Part shown: in pieces, positions 1 to 9,411 of the stretch
How positions within the stretch are numbered: the stretch's first letter is position 1
How the letters are laid out: each line of letters begins with the position of its first letter
Assembly (NCBI GenBank): GCA_945867235.1
Contig: CAMBHS010000008.1
Location: 1 to 41,030 of the forward strand
Origin: Akkermansia muciniphila
GTDB taxonomy: Bacteria; Verrucomicrobiota; Verrucomicrobiia; Limisphaerales; SXQI01
Direction of reading: 5' to 3'
Length of the DNA: 41,030 nt
The notes under the pieces: model-generated
Databases searched by the model: none
What the model was told of the DNA's origin: nothing
Seen by the model: the letters and a program-made list of their open reading frames with translations, nothing else
Translations under genes and position numbers: made by a program

Positions 1-1001
1 TCCACAGGCACTCCCGAAAGCCGCGCAGCTTCTCGATTCCCACCAACGGCATAAAGGTAACGCCCTTGTTTCATTCGCGACATGAGTATATGGGCGAACA
101 AATAGAGGGTGAGCATCAACACGACGGCATTGGGTAACTCGAAAAAATCTGCTCCGCGACCTAACCACACGAACGAGTCCGGTATTTGGTAAATCGATTG
201 TCCACCCGCTAGGATATAAGCTAATCCGCTGCCGACCAGCATCATCGCCAATGTCACAATAAAAGGGGGAATGCCAAACCTAGTGATCATGAGTGCGGAA
301 AAGGCACCTATGACTCCACAAAGTAAAATGGCAGCCACACAGGCAATCAGCATTCCTCCTGCAGTCGCCTGCATTCCACCTGCACAATCTCGGATGAATT
401 TTGCCGCGAACACGGCCGAAAGAGCGAGGAGGCTACCGACTGAAAGATCAATGCCTCCTGTTATGATTACCATGGTCATTCCAATCGCAACAATCGCGAT
501 CACGGCGATTTGATTCGCAATATTGAGTAAATTTTCAGACTTGAGAAAATTAGGCCACCGATAACTCACAGGCGTGATTACGACCGGTTTACCGATTGCA
601 GGAAATTTATTGGTGATCTCAGAAAAAACCAACCAACCACTCGTCACATGAGTGCAAGCGATGGCCTCTATAATTTCTCCATTTTTATTGGCCTTCTCCA
701 TGGCTTCACGAGCCTCTCGGGGTTCTCCATTGACGATTCCAATAATCCGCCCCCCTGACGCAGCGAGTCCGCGTTCGAGCGTGGAAATATAAATTGTGTC
801 TTCTGGTAAACCGCTCGCCGCAATGAGCACTTTTGGTGAGGTAGGAAATTTATTTTTGATCGCCTCGATCACCTGCTTCGCAGCAGATTCGCCCTTAGGC
901 ATTTGATCCGTGTATGTGGCAATGCTAAAGAAAATACAAAGGATCAAAAAAACAAATACCATGCCGTAGTTGGTCATGAATCTGGAGATGGATTGTTTCA
1001 T
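1..1001 (-). CDS. Ribose-type ABC transporter permease with inserted extracytoplasmic domain (partial, C-terminus off the left edge)
   Basis: This is the inner-membrane permease of a sugar ABC importer of the RbsC/BPD_transp_2 family. It is absent from the ORF track because its stop lies outside the window; I translated it from the reverse strand. It starts MKQSISRFMTNYG with a membrane segment at about residues 12-29. The family signature GGIDLSVGS appears at residues 181-189, followed by further hydrophobic helices. In ordinary RbsC proteins the stretch matching NFLKSENLLNI follows the first helix at once. Here about 120 extra residues separate them and look like alternating strand/helix. 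The start is 4 bases after the stop of the upstream ATPase gene, so the two are almost certainly co-transcribed. About 333 residues are visible. The substrate is unknown; a pentose is a guess from family and from the ribulokinase elsewhere in the window. Confidence 0.88.
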   Translation of the reverse strand, partial: MKQSISRFMTNYGMVFVFLILCIFFSIATYTDQMPKGESAAKQVIEAIKNKFPTSPKVLIAASGLPEDTIYISTLERGLAASGGRIIGIVNGEPREAREAMEKANKNGEIIEAIACTHVTSGWLVFSEITNKFPAIGKPVVITPVSYRWPNFLKSENLLNIANQIAVIAIVAIGMTMVIITGGIDLSVGSLLALSAVFAAKFIRDCAGGMQATAGGMLIACVAAILLCGVIGAFSALMITRFGIPPFIVTLAMMLVGSGLAYILAGGQSIYQIPDSFVWLGRGADFFELPNAVVLMLTLYLFAHILMSRMKQGRYLYAVGGNREAARLSGVPV

Positions 1002-1005
1002 TATT

Positions 1006-2496
1006 TCAAGCCACGGCTAGTTGCATAATGTGCTCTTGAGTAGCTGATCTCATATCGGTGATTTCTCCTGTTATTTTACCATCATGCATGACGATGACTC
1101 GGTCTGCCATGCCAAGAACCTCAGGAAATTCAGAACTGATCATAATCACGGACTTTCCTGAGGCCACAAGTTCATTCATCAGCTTGTAGATTTCGAACTT
1201 CGCACCGACATCGATACCACGTGTTGGTTCGTCAAAAATTAGGATGTCGCAGTTTCGAGCCAACCATTTTGCGAGCACCACTTTTTGCTGGTTTCCACCT
1301 GAAAGATTGCAAGCAACTTGTTCCATGTGGGGTATTTTGATCTTCAGTAGTTCTATATATCGACTGAAGTGATCCCGCTCAAATTGTTGCTGCACGAAAC
1401 CAAATCGTGAAAGCCACCCTAAATTAGGAAGCCCAAAATTGTCGCGAACCGGATGCATTAAAACAAGCCCTTGCAGTTTTCGATCCTCAGTCAAAAAACC
1501 AATCCCCATGGCGATCGCGTCTCTAGGGGAGCGGATGTCCAACAGCTTGCCATCCAGCCAAATCTCGCCCGATTCTTTTACATCAGCCCCAAATATTAAT
1601 CTCCCAGTTTCCGTTCGCCCTGCCCCTACCAACCCTGTCAATGCGAGGATCTCTCCTCGTCGCACTGAGAATGAAACATCCTGCACTTCTCGTCCTCGTC
1701 TCAATTGGTTGATCTTTAATCGCGTTGTCCCGATTGGGGAATTGCGACTGGGGAATTCATCCTTGAGCGGACGACCCACCATCATTTCGATCAATTCCGG
1801 ACGAGTAATTTGAGAGATGTCTTTTTCGCCAACATTCTGTCCGTCACGTAACACCGATACCCGATCCGCGATGGTCGTCACTTCTTCCAGTCGGTGACTG
1901 ATGTAAATAATCCCTATTCCTTGTCGTTTGAGATCCCGAATTATTTCAAACAATCGCCCCACCTCAAATGACGTTAAGGTCGCACTCGGCTCATCCATGA
2001 CGATGATCCGAGCCTTGAAGGCGAGTGCTTTTGCAATTTCAACGAGCTGTTGTTGGGCGGTGCTTAGGGATCTACACGGTATATCGACATCAATTTCAAC
2101 ACCCATCCGCTGAAATAATGCTAGAGCCTGTTGTCGTTCTTTTCGGTGTGAAACGAAACCAAAACGAGTGACTTCATGACCTAGGAATATGTTTTCATAA
2201 GCTGTGAGGGTCGGGACAAGGTTAAACTCTTGGTAGATTACCGCGATTCCTGATTCCTGAGCATCCTGCAATGCTGTGAAATCGGTAGGTTTACCATGAA
2301 TGAAAATGTTTCCTTGATCGGCACGACATGCTCCGCCAAGTATTTTAATCAAGGTGCTTTTGCCCGCGCCATTCTCACCCAGCAACGCGAGAACTTCCCC
2401 CTCATGCAGGTTAAGATCAACCCCGCGCAACGCCTGCACACCGGGGAAGGATTTCACAATCCCCCTCATGTCGAGCAGCGGAGTCGAATCCATCAT
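1006..2496 (-). CDS. Sugar ABC transporter ATP-binding protein, RbsA/MglA type (two ATPase domains)
   Basis: This is the cytoplasmic ATPase that powers import through the adjacent permease. Two ABC cassettes lie in tandem in 496 residues, the normal length for RbsA/MglA/XylG. The first has Walker A GENGAGKST and a degenerate signature around LSTAQQQLVEIAKAL. The second has a weaker P-loop (GLVGAGRTE), the canonical signature LSGGNQQKVVLAKWLA and Walker B ILIFDEPTRGIDVGAK. Such asymmetry between halves is normal in this family. It sits between the binding protein and the permease on the same strand, giving the usual B-A-C style importer set. Two consecutive ATG codons open the gene; either could be used. 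The exact sugar cannot be read from the sequence. Confidence 0.93.
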   Translation of the reverse strand: MMDSTPLLDMRGIVKSFPGVQALRGVDLNLHEGEVLALLGENGAGKSTLIKILGGACRADQGNIFIHGKPTDFTALQDAQESGIAVIYQEFNLVPTLTAYENIFLGHEVTRFGFVSHRKERQQALALFQRMGVEIDVDIPCRSLSTAQQQLVEIAKALAFKARIIVMDEPSATLTSFEVGRLFEIIRDLKRQGIGIIYISHRLEEVTTIADRVSVLRDGQNVGEKDISQITRPELIEMMVGRPLKDEFPSRNSPIGTTRLKINQLRRGREVQDVSFSVRRGEILALTGLVGAGRTETGRLIFGADVKESGEIWLDGKLLDIRSPRDAIAMGIGFLTEDRKLQGLVLMHPVRDNFGLPNLGWLSRFGFVQQQFERDHFSRYIELLKIKIPHMEQVACNLSGGNQQKVVLAKWLARNCDILIFDEPTRGIDVGAKFEIYKLMNELVASGKSVIMISSEFPEVLGMADRVIVMHDGKITGEITDMRSATQEHIMQLAVA

Positions 2497-2539
2497 GGGT
2501 CTAGCTTGGTTCCGAAAACTTAGGTCGATCCGCTGAAGT

Positions 2540-3508
2540 TTATTTGAGTTCAGGGTCTTTTAGGGCGTCCGCTTTTCTATAAAGCCTGGTGGGAATGAGC
2601 GTCTGAGGCGGAAGCACCTCACCACTCAAATGACGAATGATGGACTCGACGATTTGTATTCCCATTTTATCAGGAAATTGAATCGGGTCGGCGTAGATTT
2701 TTCCATCCTTGATCGCCTGTTTTCCTTCGGGTTGACCGTCAAAACCAATGATGATGACCTGTGTTTTTCCAGCTTTTTCGAGGGCTGCCCTTGCACCTAA
2801 AGCGGAAGGGTCGTTAATAGCGAATATCCCTCTTAATTCGGGATGTGCCTGAAGAGCGTCTTCGGCAGCTTTGTATCCCATATCCTTCGCTCCGCCGCTT
2901 TCCAATTCGGTTACAATCTCAATTTTGCCTGTGCTCTTCGCGTTGTGTGTTTTAAGAAAATCCTGAAATCCCTTAACTCTTAAGAGGCAGGATTCAGCTT
3001 GTTTGAAATGCAGAACGGCAACTTTCCCACCTGTCTCGCCCAAGGCTTCAATCATCGCTTGTGCCGCTTCCTTGCCGCCGCCATAATTGTCACTGGCAAT
3101 TTGGGTTACGATTTTTACACCCGTTTCATTGCAGGGAATATCGACTGTGAACACAGGGATGCCTGCTGCATTTGCTTCCTGAATCACGGGGATAATTGAC
3201 TTTGAATCACAAGGACTGAGGACGATAGCACTGACTTTTTTGACGATGAAATCTTTGATCTGGTTGCTTTGCTTGGCTACGTCCTTGTCACCGCTGACCA
3301 CAATTGTCGCAAATCCGTACTTTTTTCCGGTCGCGGTAATGTTGTCTCCGATAACTTGAAAGAACGGGTTGTCGAGAGCCAACAGGGATACCCCGATGGT
3401 TCCTCGTTGAGGAACTGCACCTGTGGAAGTTTGGGGGTCACTCGACTTGCTGCAACCTGAGAGTAGCAGGATCGCGCAAAACAGGAGGGATGGAATGCTG
3501 TGTTTCAT
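2540..3508 (-). CDS. Periplasmic sugar-binding lipoprotein (RbsB-like, Peripla_BP_4)
   Basis: This is the substrate-binding component of the importer encoded just downstream. The ORF track starts at a TTG; the ATG three codons later (MKHSIPSLLF) gives a clean lipoprotein signal peptide ending LLLSGCSKSS, so the mature protein is expected to be anchored by the lipobox Cys. The body has the two-lobe type I binding-protein pattern: GTIGVSLLALDNPFFQ at the start of lobe 1, AIVLSPCDSKSIIPVIQEA, then IFAINDPSALGARAALEKAG and IIGFDGQPEGKQAIKDG in lobe 2. It is 322 residues, typical for RbsB-like proteins. It is the first gene of the minus-strand operon and diverges from lepA. Confidence 0.92.
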   Translation of the reverse strand: MKHSIPSLLFCAILLLSGCSKSSDPQTSTGAVPQRGTIGVSLLALDNPFFQVIGDNITATGKKYGFATIVVSGDKDVAKQSNQIKDFIVKKVSAIVLSPCDSKSIIPVIQEANAAGIPVFTVDIPCNETGVKIVTQIASDNYGGGKEAAQAMIEALGETGGKVAVLHFKQAESCLLRVKGFQDFLKTHNAKSTGKIEIVTELESGGAKDMGYKAAEDALQAHPELRGIFAINDPSALGARAALEKAGKTQVIIIGFDGQPEGKQAIKDGKIYADPIQFPDKMGIQIVESIIRHLSGEVLPPQTLIPTRLYRKADALKDPELK

Positions 3509-3668
3509 AGTGATCAATCAGGCTTTCATATCAGGATAAAACCCCGAGGTCGAATAGGTTTATTTGATAATTCGCCTCCGATGGGATTCGTGGTTGTCAT
3601 CAATTTGCCTTTTCTTCCACTTGCTTGCCGTTATCTTGCTGATGGTCTGCGACCTCTAGGGCGTCAAG

Positions 3669-3693
3669 GATTAGGAGGATTATTTTCCTAATC
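3669..3693. promoter_or_regulatory. Perfect 8-bp inverted repeat in the rbs-type/lepA divergent intergenic region
   Basis: GATTAGGA and TCCTAATC form a perfect inverted repeat with a 9-base spacer, about 50 bases upstream of lepA and about 160 upstream of the binding-protein gene. No T-run follows, and no gene ends here that would need a terminator. An operator for one of the divergent transcripts is the likelier reading, but no regulator gene for it lies in the window. Confidence 0.4.
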
Positions 3694-3743
3694 TCAAAAC
3701 GAAGTAATTTGACCTAGGTTCAGTCCAGCCTGACAGAATTGAC

Positions 3744-5534
3744 ATGGATCCAAAGTATATACGGAATTTCAGTATTATCGCGCACATTGATCATGGAAAG
3801 ACCACTCTTTCCGATCGTTTATTGCACCGAACGGGCACCATTGCCACACGGGAGATGAAGGATCAATTGTTGGATTCGATGGATTTGGAAAGAGAGCGAG
3901 GCATCACGATCAAGGCTCACCCTGTCACGATGCTCTATACGGCGAAAAATGGGGAAACCTACGAACTCAACCTTATTGATACCCCTGGCCATGTTGATTT
4001 TGCTTACGAGGTGTCACGAAGTCTGAGTGCTTGTGAAGGAGCCTTGTTGATTATTGATGCCGCCCAAGGAGTGGAGGCTCAGACGGTGGCCAATGTCCAT
4101 CTGGCGATGAAGCAGAATTTGACGATCATTCCTGTGATCAACAAAATCGACCTGCCTCACGCCAATGTCCCCCAAACAAAATCACAGTTGGAAGAAATTT
4201 TAGCCATTCCGGGAGACACTTCGATCCTAGCCTCAGCCAAAGAAGGAATTGGGATTGAGGACATTTTAGAGGCCATCGTTGAGCGGATTCCACCGCCGGT
4301 TCCCACTGGGGAAAAATCACTCCAAGCTCTCGGGTTCGATTCCTACTTTGACACCTATAAAGGCGTGGTCACCCACGTCCGTGTTTTTAATGGAGAGTTG
4401 AAAGCGGGAATGATGGTTAAGCTTTTGCATTCGGGCAAGAATGTAGAAATAAAGGAAGTAGGAAGTTTCAATCCCAAACCCTATGTGCGTGACGTCCTCA
4501 CCGTGGGTGAAACGGGTTACGTAACGGCCAATATCAAGAGCCCGAAGGATGTCAAAATGGGGGACACCTTGACTGACTGGCGCAACCCTTCTCCCGCTCT
4601 GCCTGGGTTCAAAGAAATCCATCCCATGGTGTTCAGCGGCATCTATCCGATCAATACGGCGGATTATGAACACCTAAAGGGCAACCTTGCGAAACTCCAA
4701 TTAAACGATTCGGCTTTCGTTTATCAATCGGAAAGCTCCGTCGCTCTCGGTTTCGGTTTTCGATGCGGTTTTCTTGGACTGTTGCACTTGGAAATCGTTC
4801 AGGAACGGCTTCGTCGAGAATATGCCATGGATATTATCGCGACCTATCCGAGCGTTATTTACCGTGTTTACATGACGAATGGCACCATGAAGGAGGTGGA
4901 TAATCCAGCTTTCATGCCTGAGGCAAACTTCATCGAGAAAATCGAAGAGCCGATGGTGAAAGCGTTCGTTATCTGTCCCAACGAAAATATCGGAGATATG
5001 ATGGCACTCATCGCCGAGAAACGGGGCGCTATCGACAACACCGAAACGCTCGACCAACGTCGTGTGATGTTGACCAGTAGAATGCCTTTGAATGAGATTC
5101 TCATCGATTTCCATGATCGCATCAAAAGCATTACCCGAGGATTCGGGTCCATGGACTACGAACATGATGAACCTCGTGTTTCGGAAATGGTGAAATTGGA
5201 TTTGCTTGTTAATTCCGAACCGGTGGATGCTTTCTCCTGCATCGTGCATCGCGATAAGGCAGAGTTAAGAGGTCGGGCACTGGCTTCAAAACTTAAGGAA
5301 GTCATTCCTAAACAACAGTATGCTGTCGCCATCCAAGCGGCGGTCGGCGGAAAATTTGTGGCTCGAGAAACTGTCACTGCCATGCGAAAGGACGTTACTG
5401 CCAAATGCTACGGCGGCGATATTTCTCGAAAACGCAAACTTCTTGAGAAGCAAAAAGAAGGTAAAAAACGAATGAAAGCCTTTGGAACAGTGCAAATTCC
5501 GCAGGAAGCTTTCATAGAAGTTCTCAAAGCTTAA
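3744..5534 (+). CDS. lepA: Elongation factor 4 (LepA) GTPase
   Basis: LepA/EF4 is a ribosome-associated translational GTPase acting in the cytoplasm. At 596 residues the protein has the standard length. The G1 motif AHIDHGKT is at residues 13-20, the switch II region reads DTPGHVDFAYEV, and the G4 motif is NKIDLPHA. The LepA-specific C-terminal part includes KCYGGDISRKRKLLEKQKEGKKRMK. The ATG start gives the expected MDPKYIRNFSIIAHIDHGK opening. As in many bacteria it is followed immediately by a signal peptidase I gene, 17 bases downstream, suggesting a lepA-lepB operon. Nothing is missing from the catalytic motifs. Confidence 0.98.
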   Translation: MDPKYIRNFSIIAHIDHGKTTLSDRLLHRTGTIATREMKDQLLDSMDLERERGITIKAHPVTMLYTAKNGETYELNLIDTPGHVDFAYEVSRSLSACEGALLIIDAAQGVEAQTVANVHLAMKQNLTIIPVINKIDLPHANVPQTKSQLEEILAIPGDTSILASAKEGIGIEDILEAIVERIPPPVPTGEKSLQALGFDSYFDTYKGVVTHVRVFNGELKAGMMVKLLHSGKNVEIKEVGSFNPKPYVRDVLTVGETGYVTANIKSPKDVKMGDTLTDWRNPSPALPGFKEIHPMVFSGIYPINTADYEHLKGNLAKLQLNDSAFVYQSESSVALGFGFRCGFLGLLHLEIVQERLRREYAMDIIATYPSVIYRVYMTNGTMKEVDNPAFMPEANFIEKIEEPMVKAFVICPNENIGDMMALIAEKRGAIDNTETLDQRRVMLTSRMPLNEILIDFHDRIKSITRGFGSMDYEHDEPRVSEMVKLDLLVNSEPVDAFSCIVHRDKAELRGRALASKLKEVIPKQQYAVAIQAAVGGKFVARETVTAMRKDVTAKCYGGDISRKRKLLEKQKEGKKRMKAFGTVQIPQEAFIEVLKA

Positions 5535-5551
5535 CTAGGGTAGGGGAATAG

Positions 5552-6739
5552 ATGCTACGATGGCTTTTATCAAAATCGGTTCGCCAAGGTCATGAACTGC
5601 TGAAACGCATCGAGAAACATCTCCGTGCTCAAGACGACATTTTAACGATTGCAAACCGGCAAAAAATTGAACAGGCAATCGACGAGTTTAGGAAAATTCT
5701 TTCGGATCCAAACACGCCAAAAAAAAGAATCGATTCTGCTGGAATAGAACTTGCGCTGACCGCTGATAAATACTTCAAGATTTACCCGAACTCTTCGGTC
5801 AGGGAAAATGTAGATGTGGCTCTGGTTGCGTTGGTTGTAGCCTTGGCTATCCGCACATTTTTTCTTCAGCCCATGGCAATCCCCACGGGATCCATGCAAC
5901 CGAGCTTGTTTGGAATCACACACCAAGATTTACGTGGTTCTGAAACAACTAATTATCCTTCAATTGTAGGAAGAATTTATAAATTCTTTGTTAATGGAGA
6001 ATCCTACTACCATGTTATAGCCAAAGAAGACGGCGTATTCGAAGGGGCAGGGGAGCCAAAGCAATTTCTTCCATTTGTTCAAAAACAGCAATTCAAAGTA
6101 GGATCACAGATCTACTCAGTTTGGCTTCCTCCGGACAGTTTATTCGCGCCACCCTACAACCGATCTGGCATTGTGGTTGGGCAAAAATTTAAAAAGGGAG
6201 AGAGTATTATTAAACTCAAAGTGACCAGTGGTGACCGTTTATTTGTTGACCGGGTCGCTTACAATATCCGGCATCCGAAACGGGGGGACATCATTATTTT
6301 TGAATCCACGGGAATCCCCAACATCACCCAAAACACACATTATATTAAGCGCCTTATCGGACTTGGAGGAGAAACCATACAGATCGGGGATGATCGTCAC
6401 GTCGTAATAAACGGCACCCGACTTGATGCCGCGACACCTCATTTTGAAAATCTCTATGCATTCAAGACCCCCCCAAAAGAAGATCATTATTCCGGTCATG
6501 TGAACGACAAAATCGGAAGGCAGTTTGGTAAACCGGAAGTTCCGCATTACGCACCCCATTTCTCCGATGGACTGGCGAAATTTACCGTGAGAACCAACCA
6601 CCTTTTTGTCTGTGGTGATAATACCATGAGCAGCTACGATTCTCGTTACTGGGGTGATTTTCCTAAGGAAAAAGCGGTGGGGCGACACTCCTTCGTTTTC
6701 TGGCCGATCTCGGAAAGATTTGGTTGGGGAGTGCGTTGA
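5552..6739 (+). CDS. lepB: Signal peptidase I, first of two tandem copies
   Basis: This is the membrane-bound S26A peptidase that removes signal peptides from exported proteins. The catalytic serine lies in IPTGSMQPSLFG (Ser114), directly after a single hydrophobic helix at about residues 87-105. The general-base lysine is in YIKRLIGLGGE (Lys266), and the C-terminal box reads CGDNTMSSYDSRYWGDFP. At 395 residues it is longer than usual. An extra N-terminal cytoplasmic segment of about 85 charged, helix-prone residues precedes the membrane anchor, and there is a long insertion of about 110 residues between the serine and lysine boxes. Both extras recur in the next gene. It is 17 bases downstream of lepA and 5 bases upstream of its paralogue. 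Confidence 0.95.
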   Translation: MLRWLLSKSVRQGHELLKRIEKHLRAQDDILTIANRQKIEQAIDEFRKILSDPNTPKKRIDSAGIELALTADKYFKIYPNSSVRENVDVALVALVVALAIRTFFLQPMAIPTGSMQPSLFGITHQDLRGSETTNYPSIVGRIYKFFVNGESYYHVIAKEDGVFEGAGEPKQFLPFVQKQQFKVGSQIYSVWLPPDSLFAPPYNRSGIVVGQKFKKGESIIKLKVTSGDRLFVDRVAYNIRHPKRGDIIIFESTGIPNITQNTHYIKRLIGLGGETIQIGDDRHVVINGTRLDAATPHFENLYAFKTPPKEDHYSGHVNDKIGRQFGKPEVPHYAPHFSDGLAKFTVRTNHLFVCGDNTMSSYDSRYWGDFPKEKAVGRHSFVFWPISERFGWGVR

Positions 6740-6744
6740 AAATC

Positions 6745-7908
6745 ATGATCTGGCGTTGGCTTACCTCCACTCAAATGCGGCACGCATGCGAAATGCGTCG
6801 ACAGGTGCAAAAACTCGTCTCCGAACAAAGCGATCTCTTGTCGCCACAGGATCTATTAGAACTCAAAACAGGGATACTAGAATTCAAAAAAGAGATCCGC
6901 TCTATTCCGGTTGCTCAAGTCAAATCTTCGATGCAGCGACTTGAAAACCTCGCGAATGCCAAATTAAAACCGTTCCCAGGTGGACAGATGCGCGAACAAA
7001 TTCGTGAGATCACCTTGGCAGTCACGGTGATTTTGGCCATCACAACCTTTTTTCTCCAACTTACCAAGATCCCCACAGGGTCTATGCAACCCACCTTGTT
7101 TGGAATCACCCATGACGATTTAAGAAATCGACCTGGAGCCATCGTTCCGACTTGGTTCGGCCGGATTAAGGAATATATCGTAAATGGTTCCTGTTACTAC
7201 CATCGTGTCGCCTCGGAAGATGGAGAAATTTCTTCGATTTCATCGCCGCGAACCGTATTTCCATTCGTTAAAATACAAAACATTACCTTCGCAGGACAAA
7301 ATCTACGGTTCTGGTTTGTTCCCGATGATTTGGATAAGCGAGCCAATCTCCACGTCGGTCAGTTTTACCGCAAAGGTGATGATATTGTGAAACTAAAGGT
7401 ATCGAGTGGCGATCACTTGCTAGTCGATCGTATGACCTATAATTTCCGGCGTCCTGAACGAGGTGAGATTTTTGTTTTCAAAACGCGCGGAATTCATGAT
7501 CTCCCTCAAGATCAACTCTATATCAAACGATTGGTCGGGTTGCCTAATGAGCATCTGACCATCGGTGATGACCGTCATCTGGTCGTGAACGGTCGTCGTT
7601 TGGATGCGAACACGCGACATTTTGAGTATGTCTATACTTTCAGCAATCCTGGAACTCCTCATCCTTACCTCGGTCACATCAACAACAATGTGGCCGCGAA
7701 ATACAATCGATTCGGGTTGGCTCCACTTTTTGATAAAGCAACCACGGAATTTGTCAGTGGCAAAGATCGCTACGTCGCGATGGGAGATAATTCGCTCAAC
7801 TCCTATGACTCGCGAGGATGGGGCGATGTTCCTCAGGAAAACATCATTGGGAAATGTTGGTTTGTTTACTGGCCTCTGACGGATCGTTTTGGATGGGGTT
7901 ACCGTTAA
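6745..7908 (+). CDS. Signal peptidase I, second tandem copy
   Basis: This is a paralogue of the preceding peptidase and appears catalytically complete: Ser113 in IPTGSMQPTLFG, Lys261 in YIKRLVGLPNE, and GDNSLNSYDSRGWGDVP near the C-terminus. The ORF track begins at a TTG inside the upstream gene. I prefer the ATG giving MIWRWLTSTQ because it aligns with the MLRWLLSKS start of the first copy and lies 5 bases after its stop. It shares the long N-terminal cytoplasmic segment and the insertion between catalytic boxes, but the two have diverged widely outside the motifs, so the duplication is old. The two copies may divide substrates between them; the sequence does not say which. Confidence 0.93.
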   Translation: MIWRWLTSTQMRHACEMRRQVQKLVSEQSDLLSPQDLLELKTGILEFKKEIRSIPVAQVKSSMQRLENLANAKLKPFPGGQMREQIREITLAVTVILAITTFFLQLTKIPTGSMQPTLFGITHDDLRNRPGAIVPTWFGRIKEYIVNGSCYYHRVASEDGEISSISSPRTVFPFVKIQNITFAGQNLRFWFVPDDLDKRANLHVGQFYRKGDDIVKLKVSSGDHLLVDRMTYNFRRPERGEIFVFKTRGIHDLPQDQLYIKRLVGLPNEHLTIGDDRHLVVNGRRLDANTRHFEYVYTFSNPGTPHPYLGHINNNVAAKYNRFGLAPLFDKATTEFVSGKDRYVAMGDNSLNSYDSRGWGDVPQENIIGKCWFVYWPLTDRFGWGYR

Positions 7909-8112
7909 CGAGCTATCCGACGGATTTAATAACTAAGCAAGGAGTTCCGCAGTTCTTCCATATTTTTAATTACGCACAATGTATGTTATATCTAATAGAC
8001 AGAAATCTAATCCCAGCTTTTTCACAGTTTGCACTTTCCTTCGCGACTCTTTAGATTCCTGACGACCCAGAAAAAACGAGTGGTGAATTCCTGAATTTAG
8101 GAGCGACTCGTA

Positions 8113-9411
8113 ATGCAATTTATTATGCCAAGTGACAACAAAAACGGTGCGACATTATCAAACCAGGCTCCCGAAGGCTGGAAGGATCTATCAGGTCAAC
8201 AAAAGAAGTCTGGACTCGCAGCATGGCTGGGATGGTTATTCGATGGACTGGACATGCACCTTTACACATTGGTCGCCGCACCATTTGTGATGGAACTCAT
8301 CCATGCCCAAACCACGAGTGATACGCAGGTTAAGAGATATAGTTCCTACATACAGGCGTCCTTTCTTGTTGGCTGGGCGTTGGGGGGAGCGTTTTTTGGA
8401 CGGATTGGCGATGTGCTGGGGCGTAGCCGGGCGTTGAGTTTGACAATATTAACATACGCAATTTTTACTGGATTAGCTTTTTTTGCCCAAACATGGTGGC
8501 AATTGATGATTTTTCGGTTTTTGGCTGCGTTAGGCATCGGAGGTGAATGGGCTGTCGGATCTTCGTTATTGTCCGAAACGTGGCCGAAAAAATGGCGACC
8601 ATGGATTGCTGCTGTGTTGCAAACAGGTGTTAATCTAGGCGTCCTTCTCGCATGCGCGACTACTTTTATATTGGCCGACCAACCCCCACGTTACGTTTTC
8701 TTAGTTGGAATTCTTCCAGCATTCCTTGTTTTGTGGATACGTCGCGCTGTGCGTGAACCGGAAGAGTGGCATCGGGCTAAAGCGGCGGCGGGAAATAATA
8801 TTCCGGGTATCAGTGATTTGTTTCGCGGTAAAGTCCGACGCACCACCTTGTTGACCATCAGCGTTTGTGCCTGTTCTCTCACAGCTTGGTGGGCAATCAT
8901 GTTTTGGAATTCTCAACATATCAGGAATTTACCGGATGTGGCTCATTGGCTTCCTGCGGCTCGTGAGAAACTCGTCAGCAGTGTATTTTTTCTTATCATT
9001 GCGGCCTCTATTGGTGGCAATTTTTTTGCCGGTTGGATGGCAAAAAAGTTTGGGTATCGGAGTGCAATTATGCTGATGTTTATCGGGTTTTTCTCAGCGA
9101 TAATCGTGACTTACGGTTTTCCAAGAACTTACGATTCTTTATCACGATGGGTTCCACTCGTTGGATTCTTTTCCGGGGTGTTCGGACTTTTCACCATGTA
9201 TCTTCCTCCGTTGTTCCCTACCCTGCTCCGCACAACGGGTGCCGGATTCTGTTATAATATCGGGCGTGTTTTCGCGGCAATTGGCACCATTGTTTTCGGA
9301 CTAGTCTCTCAAGTGGACGATTTCAGAATGGCATTACTGGGGACAGGATTACTATTGATTCCTGCGATTGGCGCGGCTTTCTTCCTACCAGAGCTCGATG
9401 ATTCAAGGTAA
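8113..9411 (+). CDS. Major facilitator superfamily transporter
   Basis: This is an inner-membrane secondary transporter of 432 residues with about twelve hydrophobic segments. The first helix carries WLGWLFDGLDMHLYTL, resembling the acidic-residue TM1 motif of sugar/sialate and aromatic-acid:H+ symporters. The loop after helix 2 reads GRIGDVLGRSRAL, the classic MFS loop motif. Helix 4-5 has GIGGEWAVGSSLLSETWP, a feature of the metabolite:H+ symporter-like branches. An upstream sequence containing AGGAG about 9 bases before the ATG supports this start. The gene stands alone: about 200 bases separate it from the signal peptidases and about 95 from yicC. The substrate cannot be assigned. Confidence 0.88.
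   Translation: MQFIMPSDNKNGATLSNQAPEGWKDLSGQQKKSGLAAWLGWLFDGLDMHLYTLVAAPFVMELIHAQTTSDTQVKRYSSYIQASFLVGWALGGAFFGRIGDVLGRSRALSLTILTYAIFTGLAFFAQTWWQLMIFRFLAALGIGGEWAVGSSLLSETWPKKWRPWIAAVLQTGVNLGVLLACATTFILADQPPRYVFLVGILPAFLVLWIRRAVREPEEWHRAKAAAGNNIPGISDLFRGKVRRTTLLTISVCACSLTAWWAIMFWNSQHIRNLPDVAHWLPAAREKLVSSVFFLIIAASIGGNFFAGWMAKKFGYRSAIMLMFIGFFSAIIVTYGFPRTYDSLSRWVPLVGFFSGVFGLFTMYLPPLFPTLLRTTGAGFCYNIGRVFAAIGTIVFGLVSQVDDFRMALLGTGLLLIPAIGAAFFLPELDDSR

Noticed and set aside
271-513. Plus-strand 80-residue ORF
   Set aside because: It is antisense to the clear permease reading frame and shows no protein-like pattern of its own.
4701-5249. 182-residue minus-strand ORF opposite lepA
   Set aside because: It is a shadow of lepA codon usage, with no start context and no recognisable domain.
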